Assembly: GCA_011523505.1 (NCBI GenBank)
Contig: WTGP01000008.1
Span: 204,345 to 268,344, forward strand
DNA: 64,000 nucleotides
Direction: 5' to 3'
Origin: Gammaproteobacteria bacterium
GTDB lineage: Bacteria > Pseudomonadota > Gammaproteobacteria > Steroidobacterales > Foliamicaceae
Shown: piece by piece, positions 43,676 through 53,598 of the stretch
Numbering within the stretch: position 1 is the stretch's first letter
Layout: the number at the start of each line of letters is the position of its first letter
Notes under the pieces: model-generated
What the model was told of the DNA's origin: nothing
Seen by the model: only the letters and a program-made list of their open reading frames with translations
The model's database searches: none
Translations under genes and position numbers: made by a program

Positions 43676-44424
43676 TCCCCTGCCTCGACGTGCGCGACGG
43701 CCAGGTGGTCAAGGGCGTGCGTTTCCGCGAGCACCGCGTGATGGGCGAGATATTGGACCTGGCGCGCCGCTACCGCGAGGAACACGCCGACGAGGTCGTG
43801 TTCTACGACATCACGGCAAGCCCGCACGGCCGCTCCGTGGACCGGAGCTGGATCCTGCGCGTGGCCGATGTCCTGGACATACCCTTCTGCGTGGCCGGCG
43901 GCATTCGCGACGTCGCCGGGGCCGAGGAAGTGCTGATGAACGGCGCCGACAAGATTTCGGTCAACAGCCCGGCGCTGGCCGACCCCGACCTGATCGGCGA
44001 ACTGGCCCGGCGGTTCGGTTCGCAGTGCGTCGTGGTGGGAATCGACAGCAGCGGCGGAAACGGCCGCTGGCGCGTGCACGAGCTGACCGGCGACCCCTCT
44101 CTCAGCCGCGAGGCGGGGCGCGACACGCTGGACTGGGTCCGCGAGGTCCAGGACCGCGGCGCGGGCGAAATCGTGCTCAACTGCATGAACATGGACGGGG
44201 TGCGCCAGGGGTACGACATTGAACAGCTATGCGCGGTTCGCGACTGCTGCCGCGTTCCGCTGATCGCCTCGGGCGGCGCGGGGGCGCCTGAACACTTCGT
44301 CGAAGTCTTTCGCCGGGCGCGGGTGGACGGCGCGCTGGCCGCGACCGTGTTTCACTCGGGGCAGATCGCTATCCCCGACCTCAAGGAATACCTGGCCGCC
44401 CGCAACGTGTCCATCCGCGACTGA
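43657..44424 (+). CDS. hisF: Imidazole glycerol phosphate synthase, cyclase subunit
   Basis: 255 residues, standard length. GTG start inside hisA. N-terminal [20 protein letters not shown] with the catalytic Asp, second Asp in [12 protein letters not shown], phosphate sites [13 protein letters not shown] and [12 protein letters not shown]. Last rightward his gene; usually hisI or hisIE follows, but here the convergent hisE lies only 19 bases away and no hisI frame exists. Confidence 0.96.
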   Translation: MLARRIIPCLDVRDGQVVKGVRFREHRVMGEILDLARRYREEHADEVVFYDITASPHGRSVDRSWILRVADVLDIPFCVAGGIRDVAGAEEVLMNGADKISVNSPALADPDLIGELARRFGSQCVVVGIDSSGGNGRWRVHELTGDPSLSREAGRDTLDWVREVQDRGAGEIVLNCMNMDGVRQGYDIEQLCAVRDCCRVPLIASGGAGAPEHFVEVFRRARVDGALAATVFHSGQIAIPDLKEYLAARNVSIRD

Positions 44425-44443
44425 CGACAGCGCGCCCAGGGGT

Positions 44444-44746
44444 TCAGCGGCGGGAGCGCAGTTCCTCGAGGACTTCGGACAGCGAAACGCCGGCGCCCTC
44501 GAGCAGGACCAGCAGGTGATAGAGCACGTCGGCCGCCTCGGCGCGCACCGCCCGCGGGTCGCCGGCGGCCGCCGCCAGCGCCAGTTCCACCGATTCCTCG
44601 CCGAACTTCTGCGCCACGCGCTGAATGCCCTCGCCCAGCAGCCTTGCGGTGTAGCTTTCCTGCGGCGCGGCCTCGGCGCGCGACCGGATTACCGCCTCGA
44701 GCTCCAGCAGGAAATCCGCCGAAGCGCCGTTGCCTTCACTGCTCAT
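44444..44746 (-). CDS. hisE: Phosphoribosyl-ATP pyrophosphatase
   Basis: 100 residues of the MazG-like all-alpha fold; hydrolyses PR-ATP to PR-AMP, the second histidine step. Key metal motif in AQKFGEESVELALAAAAGD and AEAADVLYHLLVLLE. It is not fused to HisI and lies on the opposite strand from the other his genes, coupled by ATGA to the lysC-lysA fusion with a perfect ribosome site just upstream. Expression is therefore tied to the lysine/tRNA-Pro side. Confidence 0.93.
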   Translation of the reverse strand: MSSEGNGASADFLLELEAVIRSRAEAAPQESYTARLLGEGIQRVAQKFGEESVELALAAAAGDPRAVRAEAADVLYHLLVLLEGAGVSLSEVLEELRSRR

Positions 44747-47331
44747 TCGATCACCTCCTCCGCGGCGGGTTCCCTCAGGTTGTAATTCGATGCCATCACA
44801 CGGCCGTAGGCGCCGGCGTTGGCGAAAAGCAGCACGTCGCCCTCCCGGCATTCGGGCAGCATGCGGTCGCGGGCCAGCACGTCGCCGCTCTCGCAGATCG
44901 GGCCCACCACGTTCACCAGCCGCGTCGCCGGCTCGTCCAGCCGGGTGAGATTGTGCACCTCGTGGTATGAACCATAAAGCGCCGGTCGTATCAGCGAGTT
45001 CATCCCGGTCTCCACGCCCACGTAGCGCGCCCCGCTCTTGCCCTTGACCTGGGTCACGCGCGCCAGCAGCACGCCGGCCTCGGCCACGACGTAGCGGCCG
45101 GGCTCGAGCCAGAATTCCAGTTCGCGCGGCGCGTCTTCGCGGTATCGCGCCAGGTTGGCGTCCAGCTCCGCGAGGTCCAGGCCCTGCTCGCCGCCGTGCT
45201 GGGGCACGCCCAGACCGCCGCCGAGATTCACGACGCGCACATCCGGAAAGTGCTCCAGGCATTCGAGCAGCGTCTCTGCGATCGGGGCCCATGCGCCGGG
45301 ATCCATCACGCCGCTTCCCATGTGGGCGTGCAGCCCGGTAACCCGTGCGCCCGCGGCGGCGGCGGCCTCGGCGGCCCGCCGCACTTCAAACAGCGGCACG
45401 CCGAACTTGGAATGCACGCCGGCTGTGCGCACATGCCGGTGGAGTCCGCGCCCGACGCCGGGGTCCAGCCGAAGAAACAGGTCCCTTCCGGCGAACAGTT
45501 CCGGCCAGTCGCGCAGCACGCCGAGGTTGTCCACGGTCAACTGAACGCCGGCCTCCAGTGCTTCGCCGTACTCGGAGCGGGCCGCGAAATTCGGGGTGAA
45601 CAGGATGCGCCCGGGGTCGTGTTCCGGGAACAGCTCGCGCAGCAGCCGGACCTCGCCGGGCGATACGCACTCGAACTCCAGGCCGCTGTCGCGAACGCGC
45701 CGCAGCACGCCGGGGTTCGAGTTGGCCTTGATCGCGTAATAGACGCGGTCTATCGATTCCAGCCCCCTGAGCCGCTGGGCCTGCGCGGCCACCCGCCCGA
45801 GGCTGTAGGCGTAGGTCGCGCCGCGCTCTTCGGCCAGCTTCAGCAACTCGCCGCGACGTTCGGCCCACCACGGTGCGTCGGCGCCGGTGGGCGCAACGGG
45901 CGCCGCCTGCGTCAGTTCCTCCCATGCCGGACCGAACAGTTCGTCGCCATCGTCCGGCACGATCAGCCGCCCGTGCAGACGCTGCGCCAGCCGGCGGGCC
46001 TGCGCCGGCTCCACGACGAAACTGATGTTCAGGTCGCTGGCCGCCTGGCTTAGAAGATGAATCGGCTGCTCGCGAAACGCTTCCAGCGCCGGGCCGACCT
46101 CGTGCAGCACCGCCCGGATGCGCCTTCCGACAAGGGTCACGACGCTGGTATTGGTCGTGATGGTCACCTGGCCTATGCGCTCCAGTTGCGACCGCAGTCG
46201 GTCCATCAGCGCCGGCGTCAGCACTTCGGGATCGGTATCCAGCGTAACGGTCACGTTGCTCTCGGAGGTGGAAACCAGGTCCACCGAAAGCCCGAGCTCG
46301 CCGAAGCAGGTGAATACCTCCTTGAGAAAACCGACCCGGCGCCACATCCCCAGCGTCTCCAGCGAGACCAGCGGCACGCCGCTGCGCAGCATGACCGCCT
46401 TGACCTGTGCGCTGTCGGACTCCTCGGCCGGCCCCACGGCCGTGCCGGGCAGTTCGGGGTGCAGCGTCGAACGCACGGTCATGCCGATCCGGCTGTCGCG
46501 CAGCGGAGCGATCGACAGCGGGTGCAGCACGCCGCCGCCTGAAGTCGCGATCTCCTGCGCTTCGGCGTAGCTGAGCCTGCGCAGCAGCCTCGCGCCGCTG
46601 ATTTCCCTGGGATCGGCGCTGAATATGCCGGGCACGTCGGTCCACATTTCCAGCCGCCGGGCGCCGATGGACGCGGCCAGCGCGGCCGCCGATACGTCCG
46701 AACCCCCCCGGCCGAGCAGCACTTCCTCGCCCTCGGCATTGCGGGCGATGTAACCTTGTGTCAGCGGCACGCCCGGAAGGCTTTCGAGCAACGCGGCCGC
46801 TTCGGGATCGGGATCGTGCGCGCACACGGCATGCAGCATGGAGTCGCGTTCGCTGGCCCAGTCCCGCGCCGTGGCCCGCAACAATTTCGCGGGATTCACC
46901 GGGGAAATCCCGATGCCCTTGAGCTCCAGCGCGGCGGCCCCAAGCCGCCCGGCCAGCCGCTCGCCCAGCGCGAGCACCTTGACCCGGGCCCGGTAGCCGG
47001 CCTCGCCGGTCAGGGCGATGCCGCGAAGCAACTGCGCCAGGTTCTCCAGTTCCGGTCCCAGGCAGCCTTCCGGGTCTTCGATATTCATTTCCCGGGCCAG
47101 TTCGCGGTGGCGGTCGCCCAGCTCCCGCTCGAGGCCGGCGTGCTCGTCGCGGCGCGCCGCCTCGATCAGGGCTTCCAGCTGGTCGGTAACGCCGGCCACG
47201 GCCGAGTGCACGACGATGGGCCGCATGCCCTGCTCGCGGCGGCGGCGCACCAGGCGCGCAACCGCGTCCCAGCCGGCCGCGGTGGCCACGCTGGCGCCGC
47301 CGAATTTCAGCACTGCCCAGGGCGCGTTCAT
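44743..47331 (-). CDS. Bifunctional aspartokinase/diaminopimelate decarboxylase fusion
   Basis: 862 residues joining the first and last steps of lysine synthesis. Residues 1 to about 450: aspartokinase with KFGGASV (K9; the usual KFGGTSV has Thr where this has Ala13), GRGGSDVSAAALAA, EMWTDVPGIFSADPR and two ACT modules (LVSTSESNVTVTLD). From about 465: decarboxylase with PLP lysine in YYAIKANSNPGVL, GLHAHMGSGVMDP, EPGRYVVAEAG, VGPICESGDVLA and NAGAYGRVMASNYN. Such fusions are known in Xanthomonas and Xylella. Start 47331 overlaps the oxidase stop (ATGA); the longer frame upstream runs inside that gene. Confidence 0.94.
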   Translation of the reverse strand: MNAPWAVLKFGGASVATAAGWDAVARLVRRRREQGMRPIVVHSAVAGVTDQLEALIEAARRDEHAGLERELGDRHRELAREMNIEDPEGCLGPELENLAQLLRGIALTGEAGYRARVKVLALGERLAGRLGAAALELKGIGISPVNPAKLLRATARDWASERDSMLHAVCAHDPDPEAAALLESLPGVPLTQGYIARNAEGEEVLLGRGGSDVSAAALAASIGARRLEMWTDVPGIFSADPREISGARLLRRLSYAEAQEIATSGGGVLHPLSIAPLRDSRIGMTVRSTLHPELPGTAVGPAEESDSAQVKAVMLRSGVPLVSLETLGMWRRVGFLKEVFTCFGELGLSVDLVSTSESNVTVTLDTDPEVLTPALMDRLRSQLERIGQVTITTNTSVVTLVGRRIRAVLHEVGPALEAFREQPIHLLSQAASDLNISFVVEPAQARRLAQRLHGRLIVPDDGDELFGPAWEELTQAAPVAPTGADAPWWAERRGELLKLAEERGATYAYSLGRVAAQAQRLRGLESIDRVYYAIKANSNPGVLRRVRDSGLEFECVSPGEVRLLRELFPEHDPGRILFTPNFAARSEYGEALEAGVQLTVDNLGVLRDWPELFAGRDLFLRLDPGVGRGLHRHVRTAGVHSKFGVPLFEVRRAAEAAAAAGARVTGLHAHMGSGVMDPGAWAPIAETLLECLEHFPDVRVVNLGGGLGVPQHGGEQGLDLAELDANLARYREDAPRELEFWLEPGRYVVAEAGVLLARVTQVKGKSGARYVGVETGMNSLIRPALYGSYHEVHNLTRLDEPATRLVNVVGPICESGDVLARDRMLPECREGDVLLFANAGAYGRVMASNYNLREPAAEEVIE
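44749..44759 (-). promoter_or_regulatory. Full-complement Shine-Dalgarno of hisE
   Basis: AGGAGGTGATC, an uninterrupted 11-base match to the 16S anti-Shine-Dalgarno, two bases before ATG 44746 and inside the end of the lysC-lysA fusion. It should give hisE strong translation independent of the upstream gene. Confidence 0.75.
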
Positions 47332-48734
47332 GCGCTCAATACCTTGCCGGGATTCATGATCCCGCGCGGATCCACGGCGCGCTTGAGAGCGCGCATCAAC
47401 TCGAGCTTGACGGGATCGCCAAGCCGTTCCAGTTCGTCCTTCAGCATCAGGCCCACGCCGTGCTCGGCGCTGAAGCTGCCGTCCATCGACCATGCCAGTT
47501 CACGCAGTTCGGCGCTCAGCGGCCGGCCCTGCTCCAGGAACCGGTCCGGATCGACGTCCGGCGGACAGGGAACGGAGTAATGCAGGTTGCCGTCGCCCAC
47601 GTGCCCGAACGGCACGGGCTCGGCGCCCGCAAAGTGCTTGCGGCACACCTCCAGCGCCGAATCGATGAAGTCGGCAATGCGTTCCGGCGGCACGGCCAGG
47701 TCATGGCGCAGGGCCGGTCCCGACCGGCGCACGGCCTCGGGAACGCCATGGCGCAGGCGCCAGATCGCCTCGCGCTGCGCCTCGCTGACCGCGCACACGG
47801 CATCGAGCAGCCCGCCCTGCTCGCGGGCGTCTTCCAGGAACCCGGCAAGGCGCTCGGCCAGCAGTTCTTCCGGCCCCGCGCCGGCCGCTTCGACGCAAAG
47901 CAGCCAGGGCGCATCGATGTCCCCGGGAATCGGTACCCCGTCCAGGTGCACCCCGCACAATTGCGCGGCCCCGCGTGAAATCAGTTCAAAGGCATTGAGG
48001 TCCTCGCCCAGCGCCGACTGCGCCCCGCGAAATAGCGCAACCGCCTGATCGGCGTCGGCCACGCCCAGAAGCGCGGTAATCCATGCTCGCGGTCGCGGGT
48101 GCAGGCGCAGCGCGGCCGCGGTGATCACTCCCAGGGTCCCTTCCGCGCCGATGAAGAGCTGCTTGATGTCGTAACCGGTGTTGTCCTTGGCCAGCGGCTT
48201 CAGGTCCGACAGCACCCGGCCGTCCGGCAGCGCGACTTCCAGTCCCAGCACCATGTCGCGCGCCATGCCGTAGCGCAGCACGTGAATGCCGCCGGCGTTG
48301 GTGGACAGCACCCCGCCCAGCTGGCAACTGCCTTCCGAACCCAGGCTCAGCGGAAAGAGGTAGCCGGCCTCGTCGGCGCGTTCCTGCAGCGTGGCCAGAA
48401 CGCATCCAGCCTCGGCGGTCAGGCAGCCGGCATTCAGATCGCGCACCCGCCTCTGGCGATGCAGGCTCAGCAGTATCTCGTTCGCTTGCGAATGGGTGCC
48501 GCCGCACAGCCCGGTGCGGCCGCCCACCGGCACCACGCCGACGCCGCGCCTGTTGCAGCAGGCCAGAACGGCGGCGGTTTCCCCGGCGCTGCCCGGGGCC
48601 ACCAGCAGCCGCGACTCGCCGTGGTAGCGCCCGCGCGGCTCCTCCAGATACGGCTCAAGCAGCGCAGCGTCGGCAACGCAGTGCCGCTCGCCGACGATCG
48701 AGGCAAGCTCGTGGTGGACGGTCGCCGTGCTCAT
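47328..48734 (-). CDS. FAD-binding oxidoreductase (GlcD/D-2-hydroxyacid dehydrogenase type)
   Basis: 468 residues. FAD-binding domain PCMH-type: GVGVVPVGGRTGLCGG, GCQLGGVLSTNAGGIHVLRYG-like region (seen as SCQLGGVLSTNAGG) and DNTGYDIKQLFIGAEGTLGV; C-terminal cap with FGHVGDGNLHYSVP and SAEHGVGLMLKDEL. Oxidises a D-2-hydroxyacid such as D-lactate, glycolate or D-2-hydroxyglutarate; the last is produced by phosphoglycerate dehydrogenase side activity. The substrate is not decidable here. Overlaps both neighbours by ATGA. Confidence 0.9.
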   Translation of the reverse strand: MSTATVHHELASIVGERHCVADAALLEPYLEEPRGRYHGESRLLVAPGSAGETAAVLACCNRRGVGVVPVGGRTGLCGGTHSQANEILLSLHRQRRVRDLNAGCLTAEAGCVLATLQERADEAGYLFPLSLGSEGSCQLGGVLSTNAGGIHVLRYGMARDMVLGLEVALPDGRVLSDLKPLAKDNTGYDIKQLFIGAEGTLGVITAAALRLHPRPRAWITALLGVADADQAVALFRGAQSALGEDLNAFELISRGAAQLCGVHLDGVPIPGDIDAPWLLCVEAAGAGPEELLAERLAGFLEDAREQGGLLDAVCAVSEAQREAIWRLRHGVPEAVRRSGPALRHDLAVPPERIADFIDSALEVCRKHFAGAEPVPFGHVGDGNLHYSVPCPPDVDPDRFLEQGRPLSAELRELAWSMDGSFSAEHGVGLMLKDELERLGDPVKLELMRALKRAVDPRGIMNPGKVLSA

Positions 48735-49792
48735 GGCTCATCCGGAGTTTCCGCCGGCGAGAATTCCTCTTCGAAAAGCCGCCAGGAAACAAGGAACAGA
48801 GCTGCCAGGACCGGCCCGATGACCAGTCCGGAGAACCCGAACACCGACAGCCCGCCGATGGTGGCCAGCAGCACCAGGTAGTCCGGCAGCCGCGCGGTCC
48901 GGCCGACCAGTATCGGCCGCAGCAGATTGTCCGCCAGCCCCACGATCAGGGTGCCGACGATCACCAGGATCAGTCCCTGGACCCACATGCCGGATGCGAA
49001 CAGCCAGATTGCGATCGGCGCCCACACCAGGCCGGGGCCGACCGCGGGTATGACCGACAGCACGCCCATCAGCACGCCGAGCAGAACCGGGCTGCCGATG
49101 CCCAGCAGCGCCAGCGTCACGCCCCCGAGTCCGCCCTGCACGACGCCGATCACGATCAGCGAGGTCACGCTGACCCTGGACACGGTCGCGAACTGGCCGA
49201 GCAGTTCGTATTCGCGCTCGTCGCCCAGCGGCAGGATGCGGACCAGCGTATCGACCAGCTTTTCGCCGTCGCGCAGGAAGAAAAACAGCAGGTACAGCAT
49301 CACCGCCAATTGCAGGAGCAGCTTCAGCGCCCCTTGCCCGGCGGCCACCAGGCCGGTCGCCGCGAAACGGGCGGCGTTGCCCACCATCGAAGTCAGCCCG
49401 GAACGCAGCTTCTCGAAGTCCAGTCCGAAGTTGTCCAGGATTTCGCGCACCCAGGGCAGCCAGGCGCCGACCGTATCCAGGACGGCCCCGGGGTCCAGCG
49501 CGCCCCCTTCGACGGCGGCGTAGAACTCGCTGGATTCGCGCACCACCGCCCACCCCAGCAGCAGCACCGGCGCCACCACGCCGGCCAGCACAATGAGGAG
49601 AACGGCAGCCGCAGCCAGCGATCGCCTGTTCCAGAGCCGCGGGATCAGGCGCGCATACAGGCCGTGGAAGAGAATCGCCAGCACCACCGCCCAGAAGACC
49701 GCCAGCAGGAGGTCGACGAGCAGCAGGATGAACGCCGCGGTCACCGCGGCGACCAGCACTAACAGGGAACTGCGCTGAAGGGTCTGGCCCAT
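48731..49792 (-). CDS. AI-2E family (UPF0118) membrane permease
   Basis: 353 residues from ATG 49792. Longer reading into the tRNA gene gives the false N-terminus often seen over tRNA-Pro. About eight membrane segments: two or three near the N-terminus (VLVAAVTAAFILLLVDLLLAV), a soluble middle, then QGALKLLLQLAVMLYLLFFFL and the conserved GVLMGVLSVIPAVGPGLVW and LPDYLVLLATIGGLSVFGFSG blocks. Family members include TqsA and Na+/H+ antiporter-like proteins; transport substrate unknown. Lies 36 bases after tRNA-Pro on the same strand. Confidence 0.88.
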   Translation of the reverse strand: MGQTLQRSSLLVLVAAVTAAFILLLVDLLLAVFWAVVLAILFHGLYARLIPRLWNRRSLAAAAVLLIVLAGVVAPVLLLGWAVVRESSEFYAAVEGGALDPGAVLDTVGAWLPWVREILDNFGLDFEKLRSGLTSMVGNAARFAATGLVAAGQGALKLLLQLAVMLYLLFFFLRDGEKLVDTLVRILPLGDEREYELLGQFATVSRVSVTSLIVIGVVQGGLGGVTLALLGIGSPVLLGVLMGVLSVIPAVGPGLVWAPIAIWLFASGMWVQGLILVIVGTLIVGLADNLLRPILVGRTARLPDYLVLLATIGGLSVFGFSGLVIGPVLAALFLVSWRLFEEEFSPAETPDEP

Positions 49793-49828
49793 GACTGAAA
49801 CTATTGCACCAGGACGGCAAAAGGAAAA

Positions 49829-49905
<77 letters not shown>

Positions 49906-49939
49906 GACCGGGTGCAGATTCTATCGCGTGGCGGCCGCG

Positions 49940-50296
49940 CTATCGCAGCAAACGGAGCAACTCCTCCAGTTCGACCCGCATCTGGCGAACGATTTGTTTC
50001 ATGTGACTCTGGTCCTGGCGCGAATCCTCGCCCTCCAGGCGCTGCCGGGCGCCGGCCAGCGTATAGCCTTCGACCTGCAGCAGATGCCGGATCTGGCGGA
50101 TCAGCATGATGTCCTGCGGCTGGTAGTAGCGGCGTCCGCCGCGGCGCTTGGTGGGGTTGAGCTGCGGAAATTCCTTTTCCCAGTAACGCAGCACATGTTG
50201 TTCCACCTGGCAAAGCGCGCTGGCCTCGCCGATGGTGAAGAGGCGTTTCGCCGGAATTGGCGGTAGCTTCAGGTCCCGGTCAATCTGGTCCAGCAC
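49940..50296 (-). CDS. MerR-family transcriptional regulator
   Basis: 118 residues: N-terminal winged helix ([22 protein letters not shown], split as [10 protein letters not shown] and [12 protein letters not shown]), [19 protein letters not shown], and a C-terminal coiled coil ([21 protein letters not shown] tail). No metal-binding cysteines at the C-terminus, so not a metal sensor of the CueR or ZntR type. Overlaps ihfA by 17 bases. The gene is conserved after ihfA in pseudomonads with no defined target. Confidence 0.9.
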   Translation of the reverse strand: MLDQIDRDLKLPPIPAKRLFTIGEASALCQVEQHVLRYWEKEFPQLNPTKRRGGRRYYQPQDIMLIRQIRHLLQVEGYTLAGARQRLEGEDSRQDQSHMKQIVRQMRVELEELLRLLR

Positions 50297-50585
50297 CCGC
50301 TTCCACCAGTTGCCTCAGTTTCTGGCCCGCGGAAAAGGTCACTACCCTGCGTACGCTGATCGGAATGCTTTCGCCGGTGCGCGGATTGCGCCCCGGCCGC
50401 TCGCCCTTGTCGCGCAGATCGAAGTTGCCGAAACCCGAGATCTTCACGCGGTTGCCTTCGACCAGCGCGTCGCTGATGCTCTCGAACACCGCGTTGACGA
50501 CCATCGCGCTTTCCTGCTTGCTCATGCCGATATTGGCGTGCAGGGAACTGACAATCCCGGCCCGGGTAAGCATGTTTCGTTTCAT
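50280..50585 (-). CDS. ihfA: Integration host factor alpha subunit
   Basis: 101 residues of the HU/IHF family: [39 protein letters not shown] and the beta-arm [20 protein letters not shown] with the DNA-intercalating Pro in NPRTG. Bends DNA as a heterodimer with IhfB. Start ATG 50585 overlaps the pheT stop (ATGA), the standard gammaproteobacterial order. Confidence 0.95.
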   Translation of the reverse strand: MKRNMLTRAGIVSSLHANIGMSKQESAMVVNAVFESISDALVEGNRVKISGFGNFDLRDKGERPGRNPRTGESIPISVRRVVTFSAGQKLRQLVEAGAGPD

Positions 50586-52615
50586 TGCCGAACGCTGACC
50601 CCAAACTTCTCCACCAGAAGCGAAACGGCGTCCGCAACGGCCCGGTCCACTTCCGCGTCCGTAAGTGTGCGCGAAATTGACTGAAAAATCAAGCCTAAAC
50701 CCACGCTTCTTGCATCAGAGTTCAAACTCTTGCGGTCCTCGTAAACGTCAAAAACGATCACTTCGCGCAACAATTCGCCCGCTTCCGCGCGGATCGCGCC
50801 GAGCAGGTCGCCGACTTGCACCGACGGCGGCGCTACCAGGGAAAGGTCGCGGCGCACGGCGGGGAAGCGGGAAACCTCGGCGACCCGGGCCGCGCGGGAT
50901 TCGAGCGCCGCGTCCAGGCGCAGCGCAAACAGTTGCGGCGCCGGGCCCCCGTCGGCAAGTTCCGGATGCAACTCGCCCACCCAGCCCACTTCGTCCTGGC
51001 CGCGCAGGACCCGGACCGAACGTCCGGGACGAAGGCCGGAATGTCCGGCGGCCCGGAATTCGAACCCGCGGTCCGGGCCGTCCAGGGCCAGGATCGCCTC
51101 GACGTCGCCGCGGGCATCGAAGAAGTCGGCGTCGCGCCGGGGTGCGCCCCACTGTTCCGGCATCGCGCCGCCGGCCAGCAAACCCGCCAGCCAGGTTTCC
51201 TCGCGGATTTCGTCGGGCGTGCCGGAAAAGCAGACGCCGATCTCGAACAGGCGGGCGTCCGTCGTCCCGCGGTCGCGATTGGTCCGGTAGTTGCGCAGCA
51301 GCCCCGGCCACAGCGACCGGCGCAGCACCGAGAGCTCTCCGGACAGCGGATTGGCCAATTCAAGTTCCTGCCCGCCGGAATGAAACGGCTTGTGCGACTC
51401 CTCGTCGAGAAAGCTGTAGTTCAGGCACTCGTGGTAGCCGCGATCGACCAGCAGCGCCCGTACCCGGTCGGGATCGACCTGCCGCTCGGTGGATGCGGAG
51501 GGATGCGCGCTCCAGTTCGCCGGCGTTTCGGGAATGTTCTCGTAGCCGTGAATGCGCGCGATTTCCTCCACCAGGTCCGCCTCCACGGCCAGGTCGAACC
51601 GGAACGACGGTGGCGTGACCCGCCAGCCCGCTTCGGTTTCCTCCACGGCCATGGTCAGCCGCCGCAGCATGGCGGACACGTCCCCGTCGGGCAACGCGAC
51701 TCCCAGCAGCGCCGACAGCCGCCCGCGCCTCAGGTCGATCGCCCCGCGCCCCGGCAGGTCCTTTTCCGAGATGGAATCGATCACCGGCCCCGGCTTCCCG
51801 CCCGCCGCCGCGACGATCAGTTCGGTCGCCCGCTCGACCGCCTCGACCTGGCCGGACGGGTCCACGCCGCGTTCGAACCGCAGCGAGGCTTCGGTCTGCA
51901 GCCCCAGCCTGCGGGCCCTGCCGGCGACCGCGACCGGTGCGAAGAACGCCGACTCCAGCAGGACATCGGACGTCCCGTCGTCCACCGCACTGCCGAGTCC
52001 GCCCATGATCCCGGCGGCGGCGACCGCCTGGCTTTCGTCGGCGATCACCAGCACGTCGGATTCGAGTTTCAGTTCGGTCCCGTCCAGCAGGGTCAGCGAT
52101 TCGCCCGGCTCCGCCCAGCGCGCGCACAGGCCGCCGTTCAACCGTTCAAGGTCATACGCGTGCATCGGCTGGCCTATCTCGAGCATCACGTAGTTGGTTA
52201 CGTCCACGAGCAGGTGCTGCGGCCGCTCGCCGGCGGCGGCAAGCCGCTTTTTGATGAATTCGGGCGTCTCCGCCCCCGGGTCAAGGCCCTCGATCACGCG
52301 GCCGGCGAAACGCGGGCAGGCGTCCGGCGCGACCAGCGCCAGGTCTCTCCGCGCATCGATCGAGGCCGGCGTCTCCGCCACGTCCCGCGCCGACAGCGGC
52401 GCCGAAAACAGGGCCGAAACTTCGCGCGCCACGCCGCGGACCGAAAAGCAGTCGGCCCGGTTGGGCGTCAGCGCCAGTTCCAGGACGGCGGAACCGTCGG
52501 GACCGGATACGAGGTCGTCGACTTCCACGCCGGCCATCGTGAGCTGGTGCGCCAGGGCCTCGTCGCCTACATCCGGATCGCACCACTCGCGCAGCCATGC
52601 CATGTCGATCTTCAT
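50582..52615 (-). CDS. pheT: Phenylalanyl-tRNA synthetase beta subunit lacking the B2 tRNA-binding domain
   Basis: 677 residues against about 795 in Escherichia coli. The N-terminal B1 start ([28 protein letters not shown]) passes at residues 37-43 straight into [17 protein letters not shown], a motif that in standard PheT comes after the roughly 110-residue EMAP/OB-fold B2 domain. The rest is complete: B3/B4 editing domain ([20 protein letters not shown]), B5 and the catalytic-like module, and C-terminal FDX-ACB domain ([15 protein letters not shown] to the end). The frame is unbroken across the junction (about 52485-52510). ATGA with both pheS and ihfA. Aminoacylation with PheS is expected; lower tRNA affinity is inferred. 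Confidence 0.93.
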   Translation of the reverse strand: MKIDMAWLREWCDPDVGDEALAHQLTMAGVEVDDLVSGPDGSAVLELALTPNRADCFSVRGVAREVSALFSAPLSARDVAETPASIDARRDLALVAPDACPRFAGRVIEGLDPGAETPEFIKKRLAAAGERPQHLLVDVTNYVMLEIGQPMHAYDLERLNGGLCARWAEPGESLTLLDGTELKLESDVLVIADESQAVAAAGIMGGLGSAVDDGTSDVLLESAFFAPVAVAGRARRLGLQTEASLRFERGVDPSGQVEAVERATELIVAAAGGKPGPVIDSISEKDLPGRGAIDLRRGRLSALLGVALPDGDVSAMLRRLTMAVEETEAGWRVTPPSFRFDLAVEADLVEEIARIHGYENIPETPANWSAHPSASTERQVDPDRVRALLVDRGYHECLNYSFLDEESHKPFHSGGQELELANPLSGELSVLRRSLWPGLLRNYRTNRDRGTTDARLFEIGVCFSGTPDEIREETWLAGLLAGGAMPEQWGAPRRDADFFDARGDVEAILALDGPDRGFEFRAAGHSGLRPGRSVRVLRGQDEVGWVGELHPELADGGPAPQLFALRLDAALESRAARVAEVSRFPAVRRDLSLVAPPSVQVGDLLGAIRAEAGELLREVIVFDVYEDRKSLNSDARSVGLGLIFQSISRTLTDAEVDRAVADAVSLLVEKFGVSVRQ

Positions 52616-53598
52616 GGCGCGAACTGCCCCAGGAAGCGGATGTCGTTCTCGAAGAAGCGGCGGATGTCCGTGACGCCGTAACGCAGCATGGCCATGCGCT
52701 CCACGCCCATGCCGAACGCGTAACCCGTATAACGCTCGGGATCCACGCCGCCGTGGCGCAACACTTCCGGGTGCACCATTCCGCAGCCCAGGATCTCCAG
52801 CCAGCCGCCGTCGCCCCAGCGCACGTCCATTTCCGCGGAAGGTTCTGTGAAGGGAAAGTACGACGCGCGGAACCGCACCTCCACCTTGCGCTCGAAGAAG
52901 CGCTCGGCAAATTCGTGCAACAGCGACTTCAGGTTCGCCAGGCTCACACTCTCGTCCACCGCAAGTCCCTCGACCTGGTGGAAAACCGGCGTATGCGTCT
53001 GGTCCGAGTCGCGCCGGAACACCCGTCCCAGCGAGATGATCTTCAGCGGCGCGCCCTCGGCCAGCATCGACCGTATCTGCACCGGCGAGGTGTGCGTGCG
53101 CAGCAGCATGCCGGACGGCAGGTAGAAGGTGTCGTGCATCGCCCGGGCCGGATGGTTCTCGGGCATGTTCAGGGCCGTGAAATTGTGGAACTCGTCTTCC
53201 ACCTCCGGACCCGACCGGGCCGAGAAACCGGCGCCGGTGAGGATGTCGCGCATCCTACGGATCGTACGCGTGACCGGATGCCGGGCGCCGGGCGGAATGC
53301 CGCGGCCCGGCAGCGTCACGTCGATGCCGCCGCCGCTCAGTTCCTCGTCAAGCCGGCGATCGCTCAGGGCCTGCCTGCGCGCCGCGATCGCGGCGCTTAT
53401 CGCGTTCTTGGCTTCGTTTACGGCCTTGCCCGCCGCGGGACGCTCCTCGGGCGGCAGCGAACCCAGCGCCTTCAGTTGCGCGGTGATCTCGCCCTTGCGC
53501 CCGAGCAGGCGGACCCGAAGCTCCTCCAGCGCTTCCGGCGTGGCGGCGGATTCGATCTCCGTCAGCGCTTCGCGCGCCCTGTCCTCAAGGTCCCCCAT
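52612..53598 (-). CDS. pheS: Phenylalanyl-tRNA synthetase alpha subunit
   Basis: 328 residues, full length. Coiled-coil N-terminus for tRNA (to about 90), then class II core: motif 1 around [14 protein letters not shown], motif 2 [27 protein letters not shown], motif 3 [17 protein letters not shown] 53598 is preferred over a TTG 15 bases upstream. It starts 40 bases after rplT; there is no room for the pheM leader and attenuator found there in enterobacteria. Confidence 0.95.
   Translation of the reverse strand: MGDLEDRAREALTEIESAATPEALEELRVRLLGRKGEITAQLKALGSLPPEERPAAGKAVNEAKNAISAAIAARRQALSDRRLDEELSGGGIDVTLPGRGIPPGARHPVTRTIRRMRDILTGAGFSARSGPEVEDEFHNFTALNMPENHPARAMHDTFYLPSGMLLRTHTSPVQIRSMLAEGAPLKIISLGRVFRRDSDQTHTPVFHQVEGLAVDESVSLANLKSLLHEFAERFFERKVEVRFRASYFPFTEPSAEMDVRWGDGGWLEILGCGMVHPEVLRHGGVDPERYTGYAFGMGVERMAMLRYGVTDIRRFFENDIRFLGQFAP

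Noticed and set aside
52485..52510. Frameshift or broken gene as cause of short pheT
   Set aside because: The reading frame is continuous and conserved on both sides of the junction, and no second start is needed. A clean in-frame absence of the domain fits better, though an assembly deletion cannot be excluded without reads.
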